DNA from: Candidatus Zhuqueibacterota bacterium
Lineage (GTDB): Bacteria > Zhuqueibacterota > Zhuqueibacteria > Residuimicrobiales > Krinioviventaceae
NCBI GenBank assembly: GCA_016934825.1
Contig: JAFGSB010000027.1
Coordinates: forward strand, 1-32,120
Length of the DNA stretch: 32,120 nucleotides
Reading direction: 5' to 3'
This document shows, piece after piece, positions 8,323-14,974 of this stretch. Position 1 is the first letter of the stretch. Each line of letters opens with the position of its first letter. A program made the position numbers and the translations under genes. The notes beneath the pieces are model-generated. The model was not told the DNA's origin and did not search any database. It worked only from the letters and a program-made list of their open reading frames with translations.

Positions 8323-8391
8323 ATGAATATAAAACGAAAAACATAGCTTCTTTTACTGTTTACCGGATTATTTATTTACCTGTTGTGTTCA
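8323..8391 (+). other. Interrupted lipoprotein signal sequence (in-frame TAG)
   Basis: An ATG at 8323 opens MNIKRKT, then a TAG at 8344-8346. The same frame then reads LLLLFTGLFIYLLCS and runs without another stop into the DUF4380-type gene. A basic n-region, a hydrophobic core and a cysteine is the shape of a lipoprotein signal, although the residues before Cys are not a textbook lipobox. The nonsense codon would prevent export of the downstream protein unless it is read through or is a sequencing error. Confidence 0.6.
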
Positions 8392-8442
8392 GATAAATCG
8401 GACATAATAAAACTCGCAATGAGTAAAGAGGGAGTACCAACA

Positions 8443-9363
8443 ATGAAATGGAACGGCTGGGAAAATTGCCGGCAAATTAGCAACGCGACTGCTCAGGTTA
8501 TCGTTGTGCCGGCCATCGGCCGCATCATGTATTATGGTTTTAAAAACGGGGCAAATATATTATGGAATGATACCGGATTGTATGGTAAAACTTTACCGAC
8601 CGATTTACATACGGTTAAAAACTGGTCAAATTTCGGCGGTGATAAAGTATGGCCGACGCAAGAGGACGATTTCGGAAAAATCAACGGTATGGAATGGCCG
8701 CCGGACCCCTGGTTCGACGGCGCACCACATACCGTTAAAGAACTTGAGAACAGCGTGGAAATCACCAGTCCGGTCAGTGATTACTGCGGCGCACAGAGCA
8801 TCAGGGAAATTCATCTTGACAAAGAAAGCAGCCGGCTGACAATTCATCAGCGAATTAAAAAAATAAAAAAGGCACATCTCAGGTCCGTCGAGCCTGTCAG
8901 GTATACTATCTGGAACGTCACACAGATAAAATCTCCTTTACAGGCTTTGTTCAATTTAAATCCGGACAGCAAGTTTTCTGACGGATACTATATTTTCCCC
9001 ACCGGCGGCGCGGAAAATTTTTGCGTCGATGGGAGCACGGGGATATTAGTCCCACATATCTCCAGGGAGCAAAAAGCCGGTGCGGATTCCGGTAAATGGC
9101 TGGCGGCTATTATCGACAATGTTGTATTCGGTGAATTTTTCGCCTTTGATCCCGGCGGCGCCTATCCGGATAACGGCTGCAGCGCCGAGGTTTATACATC
9201 AGGCGATTATACAGAGATCGAATTATTAAGTGCTATGCAGTACCTGGATATTAACGAAGAAATATCTTTTACCATAGAATGGGAACTATATCGATTGCCG
9301 GAGAACGCAAAATCGGAGGCAGATAAACGGAAAGCTGCGGTAGAATGGCTGAACAGTAAATAA
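8443..9363 (+). CDS. DUF4380-type, mutarotase-like protein (signal peptide lost)
   Basis: The 306-residue product resembles the DUF4380 family, which has a galactose-mutarotase-like beta-sandwich of unknown activity. The opening WNGWENCRQISNATAQVIVVP, then AIGRIMYYGFKNGANILW, and the WSNFGGDKVWPTQED segment near residue 65 are typical. I choose the ATG at 8443 because GAGGGAG lies eight bases upstream. TTG 8383 and ATG 8419 are in frame but lack such a site. The same frame runs back through a broken lipoprotein signal (8323-8391), so the ancestral form was probably exported. The current product would be cytoplasmic or the gene is decaying, though the body has no internal stop. A secreted FG-GAP lipoprotein follows 66 bases later. 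Substrate unknown. Confidence 0.75.
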   Translation: MKWNGWENCRQISNATAQVIVVPAIGRIMYYGFKNGANILWNDTGLYGKTLPTDLHTVKNWSNFGGDKVWPTQEDDFGKINGMEWPPDPWFDGAPHTVKELENSVEITSPVSDYCGAQSIREIHLDKESSRLTIHQRIKKIKKAHLRSVEPVRYTIWNVTQIKSPLQALFNLNPDSKFSDGYYIFPTGGAENFCVDGSTGILVPHISREQKAGADSGKWLAAIIDNVVFGEFFAFDPGGAYPDNGCSAEVYTSGDYTEIELLSAMQYLDINEEISFTIEWELYRLPENAKSEADKRKAAVEWLNSK

Positions 9364-9429
9364 TCGATAATTTAAACAAATGTATAAAAATTTTTTCGTC
9401 ATATTAAAACCTGTGAAGGAGTACGGTTC

Positions 9430-10644
9430 ATGAAAACAAAATTGTTTATAATTTTTTTATTTTTTGTTCTCTTTCTGGCGGCAGGTTGTGTAGAAAAAAA
9501 ACAAAAGGTCCAGTGGAAACATCTTTCAAGCGCGAACGGGGAAATTGAGGTGCCGAATAGCGGCTCGCAACAAACGGCAACCGCAGTATTTGATATCGAT
9601 AAAGACGGGGATAACGACTTTATCATCACCGAACGGACAAAAGCGCCAGCGGTTGTCTGGTATCAAAGAAATGACGACGGCTGGAAACGGTTCGTTCTGG
9701 ACAAAGATGCGTTACGAATCGAGGCGGGATCCGCAATCGAGGATATTGACGGCGACGGAGACCAGGATGTTGTCTTTGCCGGAGATTCCGGCAGTAATAT
9801 GGTCTGGTGGTGGGAGAATCCATACCCGGATCATGATCCGGCTAAACCATGGAACCGGTACGAAATAAAAAACAGCGGCAAAACCAAACACCATGATCAG
9901 TTGTTCGGTGATTTTGACGGCGACAGCAGACCCGAACTAATTTTCTGGAACCAGAATGATCTGACACTTTTTCTTGCGGAAATACCGGCGGAGCCGAAAA
10001 CCGCCGGTGAATGGGAAAAAACCGCCATATATACATACGAGGATACCGCTGAGCCCCCGCAGCGCGGCGCTTATCCCCAATGGAAAGGCGTCAATGAACA
10101 TGAAGGTCTCACCAAAATGGATATCGACGGCGACGGTAAACCGGATATTATCGGCGGAGGCCTCTGGTTTAAACATATAAGCGGAAACACATTTATCGCA
10201 CATGTTATTGACGACACATATGCTTTCTCACGTTCAGCGGCAGGACAGCTTGTCCATGGCGGTCCGCCCGAAGTGATACTTGTTGTCGGTGACGGCAGGG
10301 CGCCTTTGGTAATGTATGAGTTACGGGAAAATCAATGGAAAGATAAAATACTGATCGACGCCATTCAGGACGGACACAGTCTGGATTTGATTGATTTCAA
10401 CGGCGACGACAACCTGGATATATTTATCGCCGAAATGCAGCTTGGCGAATTTAAAAATGCAAAAATTCGTATATTGCTGGGTGACGGCGCTGGTAATTTC
10501 ACAACTACATTAGTCGACAGCGGTTTTGGTCTGCATGAATCCCGTATAGCCGACCTGGACGGCGACGGCGATTACGATATACTCGGCAAACCATATAACT
10601 GGAAAACGCCAAGACTGGATATTTGGCTGAATACAACAAAGTAA
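9430..10644 (+). CDS. FG-GAP/VCBS repeat lipoprotein
   Basis: This 404-residue protein starts with a clear lipoprotein signal (MKTKLFIIFLFFVLFLAAGC, lipidated Cys20) and would sit in the outer or inner membrane facing the periplasm or the surface. The rest is a run of calcium-binding loops of the FG-GAP/VCBS type, probably a beta-propeller: DIDKDGDND near 50, DIDGDGDQD near 107, DFDGDSRPE near 160, DIDGDGKPD near 235, DFNGDDNLD near 325 and DLDGDGDYD near 378. There is no catalytic motif that I recognise, so carbohydrate or protein binding is the usual guess. The start has AAGGAG eight bases upstream. It follows the DUF4380-type gene by 66 bases and may be co-transcribed with it. Confidence 0.88.
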   Translation: MKTKLFIIFLFFVLFLAAGCVEKKQKVQWKHLSSANGEIEVPNSGSQQTATAVFDIDKDGDNDFIITERTKAPAVVWYQRNDDGWKRFVLDKDALRIEAGSAIEDIDGDGDQDVVFAGDSGSNMVWWWENPYPDHDPAKPWNRYEIKNSGKTKHHDQLFGDFDGDSRPELIFWNQNDLTLFLAEIPAEPKTAGEWEKTAIYTYEDTAEPPQRGAYPQWKGVNEHEGLTKMDIDGDGKPDIIGGGLWFKHISGNTFIAHVIDDTYAFSRSAAGQLVHGGPPEVILVVGDGRAPLVMYELRENQWKDKILIDAIQDGHSLDLIDFNGDDNLDIFIAEMQLGEFKNAKIRILLGDGAGNFTTTLVDSGFGLHESRIADLDGDGDYDILGKPYNWKTPRLDIWLNTTK

Positions 10645-10666
10645 TTTATTGATTCACAAGCGCCCC

Positions 10667-10679
10667 TTAACCGGACACC
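10667..10679 (-). repeat. Dispersed GTGTCCGGTTAA core, copy C
   Basis: TTAACCGGACACC here is the exact reverse complement of the 13 bases at 11649-11661 downstream of the CDF gene, so the two cores flank that gene in opposite orientation. No terminal-repeat or transposase signature accompanies them. Confidence 0.45.
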
Positions 10680-10727
10680 GGCGATGAATAACTAACTCGA
10701 AGAAAAAACTATTTAAAGATACTGACA

Positions 10728-11630
10728 ATGAATAAAACCAAATCAAAAAAACTTGTACAATTTGAAGGCTGGTTATCTATTATTTTTAATATCTTTTTGT
10801 TCGGGCTCAAATACTGGGCGGGTATTGTTACCGGATCAATAGCATTGATGGCGGATGCGTGGCATACTTTATCCGATTCCGTATCCTCCGTTATCGTACT
10901 GGTCGGCGCCAGGGTATCCCTCAAACCGGCGGACAAGAAACATCCGTTCGGACATGGCAGGGCGGAGTTGATCGCCTCCATGGTTATCGGAGTATTACTT
11001 TCAATCGTTGCCCTTAATTTTATACAGGATTCCGTAGACAAACTAAAAAATCATCAAAAAGTTATATTTGGTACTGTTGCCATTGTTGTTACGATTATTT
11101 CAGCAATCACTAAAGAGGGACTGGCCCGGTTCGCGTTTTGGGCATGGGGAAAAACAGATTCCACTGTTTTAAAAGCAGATGCCTGGCACCATCGCAGCGA
11201 CGCAATATCATCAGCAATAATTTTAATCGGTATTTTTTTCGGAAAATATTTTTGGTGGATCGATGGCGTTTTGGGTATACTTGTCGCATTATTAATATTA
11301 TACGCCTCGTATGAAATTTTCCGCGACGCAGTTAATCCTTTACTCGGCGAAGAACCTGACAGGGAAATGCTCGATAAAATTCATAAGATGTGTAAACAAA
11401 TATCGGGAAAAGAAGATATTATCACTCATCATTACCATGTGCATAAATATGGCGATCATACGGAACTCACTTTTCATCTTAAATTACCCGGTAATATGAA
11501 GCTCGAAAAAGTTCATGATATTGCCAGTAAAATAGAGGAGGCAATAAAATTAAAATTCAGCATTGAAGCGACAATACATATGGAACCCCTGAAAAAGGAT
11601 AAAATACAGCCGCATCAGAATGTCCCTTGA
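10728..11630 (+). CDS. Cation diffusion facilitator (CDF) metal exporter
   Basis: This 300-residue inner-membrane transporter exports divalent metal, most likely Zn2+ or a related ion, in exchange for protons. Six hydrophobic segments fill residues 15-205 and a cytoplasmic ferredoxin-like dimerisation domain fills about 210-290. The transport-site motifs are intact: DAWHTLSDS with His46/Asp50 in TM2, and DAWHHRSDA with His154/Asp158 in TM5. The KHPFGHGRAE loop follows TM2. His-Asp/His-Asp geometry favours zinc-type selectivity by family knowledge. The histidine-rich ITHHYHVHKYGDHTE segment in the C-domain could bind regulatory metal. No dedicated metal regulator gene is adjacent. The ribosome site is weak. 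Confidence 0.95.
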   Translation: MNKTKSKKLVQFEGWLSIIFNIFLFGLKYWAGIVTGSIALMADAWHTLSDSVSSVIVLVGARVSLKPADKKHPFGHGRAELIASMVIGVLLSIVALNFIQDSVDKLKNHQKVIFGTVAIVVTIISAITKEGLARFAFWAWGKTDSTVLKADAWHHRSDAISSAIILIGIFFGKYFWWIDGVLGILVALLILYASYEIFRDAVNPLLGEEPDREMLDKIHKMCKQISGKEDIITHHYHVHKYGDHTELTFHLKLPGNMKLEKVHDIASKIEEAIKLKFSIEATIHMEPLKKDKIQPHQNVP

Positions 11631-11648
11631 AAAAAAATCAATGTCACT

Positions 11649-11729
11649 GGTGTCCGGTTAACAGACACCGCTGTCTGATACGGTTTTTACATTCAATAAA
11701 ATCAATTAATGATTTCATATTTATTGAAT
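11649..11729 (+). repeat. Dispersed intergenic repeat, copy B, with hairpins
   Basis: Directly downstream of the CDF gene lies the best-preserved copy of the recurrent motif (GGTGTCCGGTTAA at 11649-11661). It is followed by a perfect hairpin CAGACA-CCGC-TGTCTG (11662-11677) and then CGGTTTTT, which could act as a weak terminator for the CDF gene. A second inverted repeat, ATTCAATAAA (11691-11700) with TTTATTGAAT (11720-11729), follows. The first 38 bases align with copy A at 306-343. Confidence 0.5.
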
Positions 11730-11772
11730 GTCTTTCCGGTCATGGTAACAGTTTAATTAATTGGAGCAGCAT

Positions 11773-12480
11773 GTGAATCATACTCCCGTATCTAAATATA
11801 AACCTTATTCCGGCAGGAGTTCAGGTCCTGTATATATCATTATAATTCTGCTGTTTGCACTCATGTTTGCGGGAATTCGCTATGGTTATAATTCTATTCA
11901 AAAAGCGCAGCAAAGATCCAAACTGTTACTGACAGCTACCCTGATAGAAGGCAGGCACAAACTGATCGGACCCTTTTTTTCACTCTATACGTGGTTCGGC
12001 ATTTTTAACAAAGTTGAAAATTTTTATTATCAACGTTATCAAGAATATACCGGACCGGCCGGTTTGACGGATGAACTGATTACCGCCATCGATCCGGGCG
12101 ATGTATTGAGAAAAATAAGAACGACATTTTGGGATAATGGTTTGTTTCTTGATACTTTTATCCCCTATGATTCCCTGAAAAGCACTATGTATAACAAATA
12201 CGGCCGAAACTTTCGGTATTTTTTAACCGGATTGGACAGCGCCGTTTTTAAATATGAATTCATCCTCGGTAAAGATAAATCGGAGTATACGATCAAAGTA
12301 ATGGAATTAAAAGATATAAATTTTGATCACGATACGAGAGATTATTTTATATATAAAAGTAACTCAAAAGAACCTGAAATCAGGTTTTTTGACAGAGGGA
12401 AAAAAACAGATCCCGATCTCTTCATTCAGGAATATTCAAATTGGATTTATAAAGACTCCGACCCTGATAAAAACGAATAA
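11773..12480 (+). CDS. Unknown single-span membrane protein
   Basis: I do not recognise this 235-residue protein. It has one transmembrane segment near the N-terminus (GPVYIIIILLFALMFAGIRYG, about residues 17-37) after a short polar start, so it is probably anchored in the inner membrane with a soluble C-terminal domain outside. The domain is rich in aromatic and charged residues, with no cysteine or catalytic signature. I place the start at GTG 11773 because GGAG lies six bases upstream. A TTG at 11761 would overlap that site. It stands alone between the CDF gene and an apparent gene remnant, and may be a lineage-specific gene. Confidence 0.65.
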   Translation: MNHTPVSKYKPYSGRSSGPVYIIIILLFALMFAGIRYGYNSIQKAQQRSKLLLTATLIEGRHKLIGPFFSLYTWFGIFNKVENFYYQRYQEYTGPAGLTDELITAIDPGDVLRKIRTTFWDNGLFLDTFIPYDSLKSTMYNKYGRNFRYFLTGLDSAVFKYEFILGKDKSEYTIKVMELKDINFDHDTRDYFIYKSNSKEPEIRFFDRGKKTDPDLFIQEYSNWIYKDSDPDKNE

Positions 12481-12894
12481 TATTTTGAGGCCATATCATA
12501 ATTAAATTTGCTCAATGACTTATAATCGACTTTTTCTCTTCCCAAGCGAAGATCCCTATCAAACCGGCCGGAAGTTACTTCAGAAAGGTAACAGATAAAT
12601 TATGAAATTGTTTATGAGTCAGATATTAAAACAAACGGTAGTCGTGACGGTAAAATAAATATTATTCGTAATGTGTACATGATTTTTAAAACGACAGTAC
12701 AGATAAAAGGGCTCGGTGAATAGTTTTGCTACAAATTAATTCCCGGTACGGCTGCTCCCGGATTTCTTGATAATAAGGCAAACGTTTATTTGAGGGTGTA
12801 TTTCCCCAAATTGGTGCCTGATTTTATCACTGGTATCTGGTTTTAATCGGACACTCATGGAATTTTATAATCCATAAAATTAAAGGCGGATAAT
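12481..12894. other. Intergenic region with a possible decayed gene and motif D
   Basis: No intact gene is visible. The middle and right parts contain an open frame broken by stops (see 12592-12846). The right end carries TTAATCGGACAC (12843-12854), a one-mismatch reverse-complement relative of the GTGTCCGGTTAA core. The left 110 bases are AT-rich with stops in the same frame. Confidence 0.45.
12592..12846 (+). pseudogene. Possible decayed coding fragment (one in-frame TAG)
   Basis: Reading from 12592, 43 codons run to a TAG at 12721-12723, and the same frame continues 40 more codons to a TAA at 12844-12846. The two stretches have protein-like composition (for example NVYMIFKTTVQIKGLGE, then LIPGTAAPGFLDNKANVYL). 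A TAA directly precedes the first stretch at 12589-12591, and there is no ribosome site or start. I recognise no family. It may be the remains of a gene or chance, since the stretch is only about 250 bases. Confidence 0.3.
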
Positions 12895-13398
12895 ATGAAT
12901 GTTACGGCGGCAGTGCCGGAAGATATAAATGACATCATGTCTCTTGTTCATGCGGTTATCAGGGACATGCAAAATAAAAATCTGGACCAGTGGGACGATT
13001 TTTATCCCGATATTCATACTATAAAGAATGATTTAAAAAATCATTCTTTATATATACTCCGTGAACAACAAAAATGTATGGGTATGGTGGTTCTTAATGA
13101 AGAACAGGATAAAGAATATGAAACCATAAACTGGTCAGGGGGACTTGAACATATTTTGGTTATACACCGTTTATGTATTCACCCGGACTGGCGCGGAAAA
13201 GGGCTTGCGAACAGTTTAATGGATTTTGCAGAAGAGTACGCGGTAAAACACCATTATCAATGTATCCGCCTTGACGCTTATTCCGTAAATCCGGCGGCAA
13301 TAGGACTATATAATAATCGTGGTTACCGCAAAGTTGGGCATGTTTATTTCCCGCGAAGAAAATTTCCTTTTTATTGCTTTGAAAAAATTCTTTCATAA
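12895..13398 (+). CDS. GNAT family N-acetyltransferase
   Basis: This 167-residue cytoplasmic protein is a single GNAT domain that would acetylate an unknown small molecule or protein amine. The N-terminal WDDFYPDIHTIKNDLKNHSLYI resembles a common GNAT subgroup whose members read QWD..YP...I..DI in the same place. The acetyl-CoA loop is HPDWRGKGLANSL near residues 98-110, and the end (NPAAIGLYNNRGYRKVG) is typical. The start has AGGCGG a few bases upstream. Within the coding sequence lies a perfect 15-bp inverted repeat with a 3-base loop at 13020-13052. A glutamine amidotransferase gene follows 55 bases later. Confidence 0.9.
   Translation: MNVTAAVPEDINDIMSLVHAVIRDMQNKNLDQWDDFYPDIHTIKNDLKNHSLYILREQQKCMGMVVLNEEQDKEYETINWSGGLEHILVIHRLCIHPDWRGKGLANSLMDFAEEYAVKHHYQCIRLDAYSVNPAAIGLYNNRGYRKVGHVYFPRRKFPFYCFEKILS
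13020..13052. repeat. Perfect 15-bp inverted repeat inside a GNAT gene
   Basis: Bases 13020-13034 and 13038-13052 are exact reverse complements around a loop of AAA, entirely within coding sequence (residues around KNDLKNHSLYI). The mRNA would fold into a long AT-rich hairpin. Confidence 0.85.
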
Positions 13399-13453
13399 TA
13401 TATATTCATTTATATCCATACTTGGTATATTTACATCTCAATAGGTAAAAATC

Positions 13454-14140
13454 ATGAACCTGCATTATTTTCAACATGTGCCCTTTGAAGGGCCTGGCAG
13501 TATTGAAAGTTGGGCGTTGGAGTATAAACTGAATATATCCAAAACCCGTTTTTATTATGGAGATCCCCCCCCTGATTTGAATAAGATAGACTGTCTGGTT
13601 GTTTTAGGCGGGCCGATGAATGTCAACCATGATGATAAATATCCCTGGCTGGTTCAGGAAAAAGATATTGTTAAAGAGGCCATTGAAAAAAATAAAGTCG
13701 TAATCGGGATATGTCTCGGCGCCCAAATTATAGCCGATGTTCTTGGAGCTAAAATTACTCCCAACAAACAAAAAGAGATAGGCTGGTTTAACATTATAAA
13801 AAATCCTGCTGCTCAATCTGTAAAAATTGCAGATTTTTTACCTGACGAAACGTTGGTGTTTCACTGGCACAGCGACACCTTTGACATACCTGATAATGCT
13901 ATTCCTCTTGCTCAAAGTGAGGCATGTCAAAATCAGGGTTTTGTTTATAACGATAATGTAATAGCAATGCAGTTCCATCTTGAATCGACAAGAGAATCCA
14001 TAGAATTATTGATAGAAAACAGCAAAGATGATCTTGTTGACGGACCCTTTGTCCAGGAACCCGAAAAAATGCTGAAATGTGAACAACGGATTGTTGAAAT
14101 AAATTTTATCATGGAAAAATGTCTATCTGCCTTATTATAA
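13454..14140 (+). CDS. Class I glutamine amidotransferase-like protein (GMP synthase GATase fold)
   Basis: This 228-residue protein is a stand-alone class I glutamine amidotransferase domain, related to the glutaminase half of GMP synthase and to YfeJ-like proteins. The catalytic triad is complete: Cys87 in GICLGAQIIADVLG, and His175 with Glu177 in AMQFHLES. Other family features are VLGGPMNVNHDDKYPWL near 49-65, which forms the oxyanion strand, and VFHWHSDTFD near 135-144. It has no synthetase partner in the window, so the acceptor of the ammonia is unknown. In related proteins the activity can be hydrolysis of gamma-glutamyl amides. It lies 55 bases after the GNAT gene and 106 before the metallo-hydrolase gene. 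Confidence 0.92.
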   Translation: MNLHYFQHVPFEGPGSIESWALEYKLNISKTRFYYGDPPPDLNKIDCLVVLGGPMNVNHDDKYPWLVQEKDIVKEAIEKNKVVIGICLGAQIIADVLGAKITPNKQKEIGWFNIIKNPAAQSVKIADFLPDETLVFHWHSDTFDIPDNAIPLAQSEACQNQGFVYNDNVIAMQFHLESTRESIELLIENSKDDLVDGPFVQEPEKMLKCEQRIVEINFIMEKCLSALL

Positions 14141-14193
14141 AATCACCAAACGGCTGCTATTTCATATAACCGGATTTAAGAATATTTTTACAA

Positions 14194-14231
14194 TTCTGTT
14201 TGTTAAAGTCAAAAAGCTTCACTTTACAGAA
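14194..14231 (+). other. Possible leader hairpin before the metallo-hydrolase gene
   Basis: TTCTG (14194-14198) pairs with CAGAA (14227-14231) and TAAAGT (14204-14209) pairs with ACTTTA (14221-14226), giving an 11-bp stem with a 5-base bulge. It ends just before the GAGG ribosome site. It may be a structured leader, an operator or chance. Confidence 0.25.
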
Positions 14232-14246
14232 TAGAGGTAACGATAT

Positions 14247-14888
14247 ATGCTGGTCAAACAATTCAGAACCGGCGGGGATAGAAATTTCGGCTATCTTGCA
14301 GCGGATGACACGACCAAAATGGCCGTTGTTGTTGATCCATCCTATTCACCCGACATGATCGTCGATTTTGCAGATGAAAATGGTTACAAGATTAATTATA
14401 TTTTCATAACACATAACCATTATGACCACAAAAACGGCAATAAGGAAATTGAAAAACGGACCGGAATAAAGCCCCTCTTTTTCGGGAACAAGGACCCAAA
14501 AACAAATACACTGATTATGAACGGCGCCGTATTACCTCTTGGCAGCCTGGAAATCAAAATTATCCACACCCCCGGCCATACGGATGATTCAATATGTGTT
14601 TTTGTCGGCGACGCAGTTTTTACCGGTGATACGCTGTTCGTCGGAAAAATCGGTGGTACGGATTTCGGGAGGCAGGCTAAAACGGAATATGAATCACTGC
14701 ATAATAAATTAATGACATTGCCGGATGAAACCAGGATATTTCCGGGACATGATTACGGCACCGCCCCGGAATCGACCATTGCCCACGAAAAAAAGACCAA
14801 TCCGTTTCTTGTACAGCCGGATTTTAATTCTTTTTTGCATCTGAAAATGAACTGGGCCGAATATAAACGCGAACATGGGATCCAATAG
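14247..14888 (+). CDS. Metallo-beta-lactamase fold hydrolase, glyoxalase II-like
   Basis: This 213-residue cytoplasmic protein has the metallo-beta-lactamase fold of glyoxalase II and persulfide-dioxygenase relatives. Metal ligands are all visible: His56, His58, Asp60 and His61 in [11 protein letters not shown], His111 in HTPGHTDD, Asp128 in FTGDTLF and His168 in FPGHDYG. The [11 protein letters not shown] segment is typical of the glyoxalase II-like branch. No glutathione-specific C-terminal helical domain is obvious, so the substrate thioester is uncertain, and a persulfide-type activity cannot be excluded. The start has GAGG nine bases upstream, and the stop is TAG. It is convergent with the large CotH gene. 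Confidence 0.92.
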   Translation: MLVKQFRTGGDRNFGYLAADDTTKMAVVVDPSYSPDMIVDFADENGYKINYIFITHNHYDHKNGNKEIEKRTGIKPLFFGNKDPKTNTLIMNGAVLPLGSLEIKIIHTPGHTDDSICVFVGDAVFTGDTLFVGKIGGTDFGRQAKTEYESLHNKLMTLPDETRIFPGHDYGTAPESTIAHEKKTNPFLVQPDFNSFLHLKMNWAEYKREHGIQ

Positions 14889-14974
14889 GAATATTTTTTA
14901 AAATCCCCTCTTTCAAGATTAAAACAACTTTTGTCCCAATTTTAATGCTGAACACCGTTAACCGGGTGCAGATA

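Noticed and set aside
8344-12723. Two in-frame TAG codons (8344 and 12721) as evidence of TAG recoding
   Set aside because: TAG ends umuC and the metallo-hydrolase gene at normal family lengths, and the second case is a weak remnant, so ordinary nonsense is simpler.
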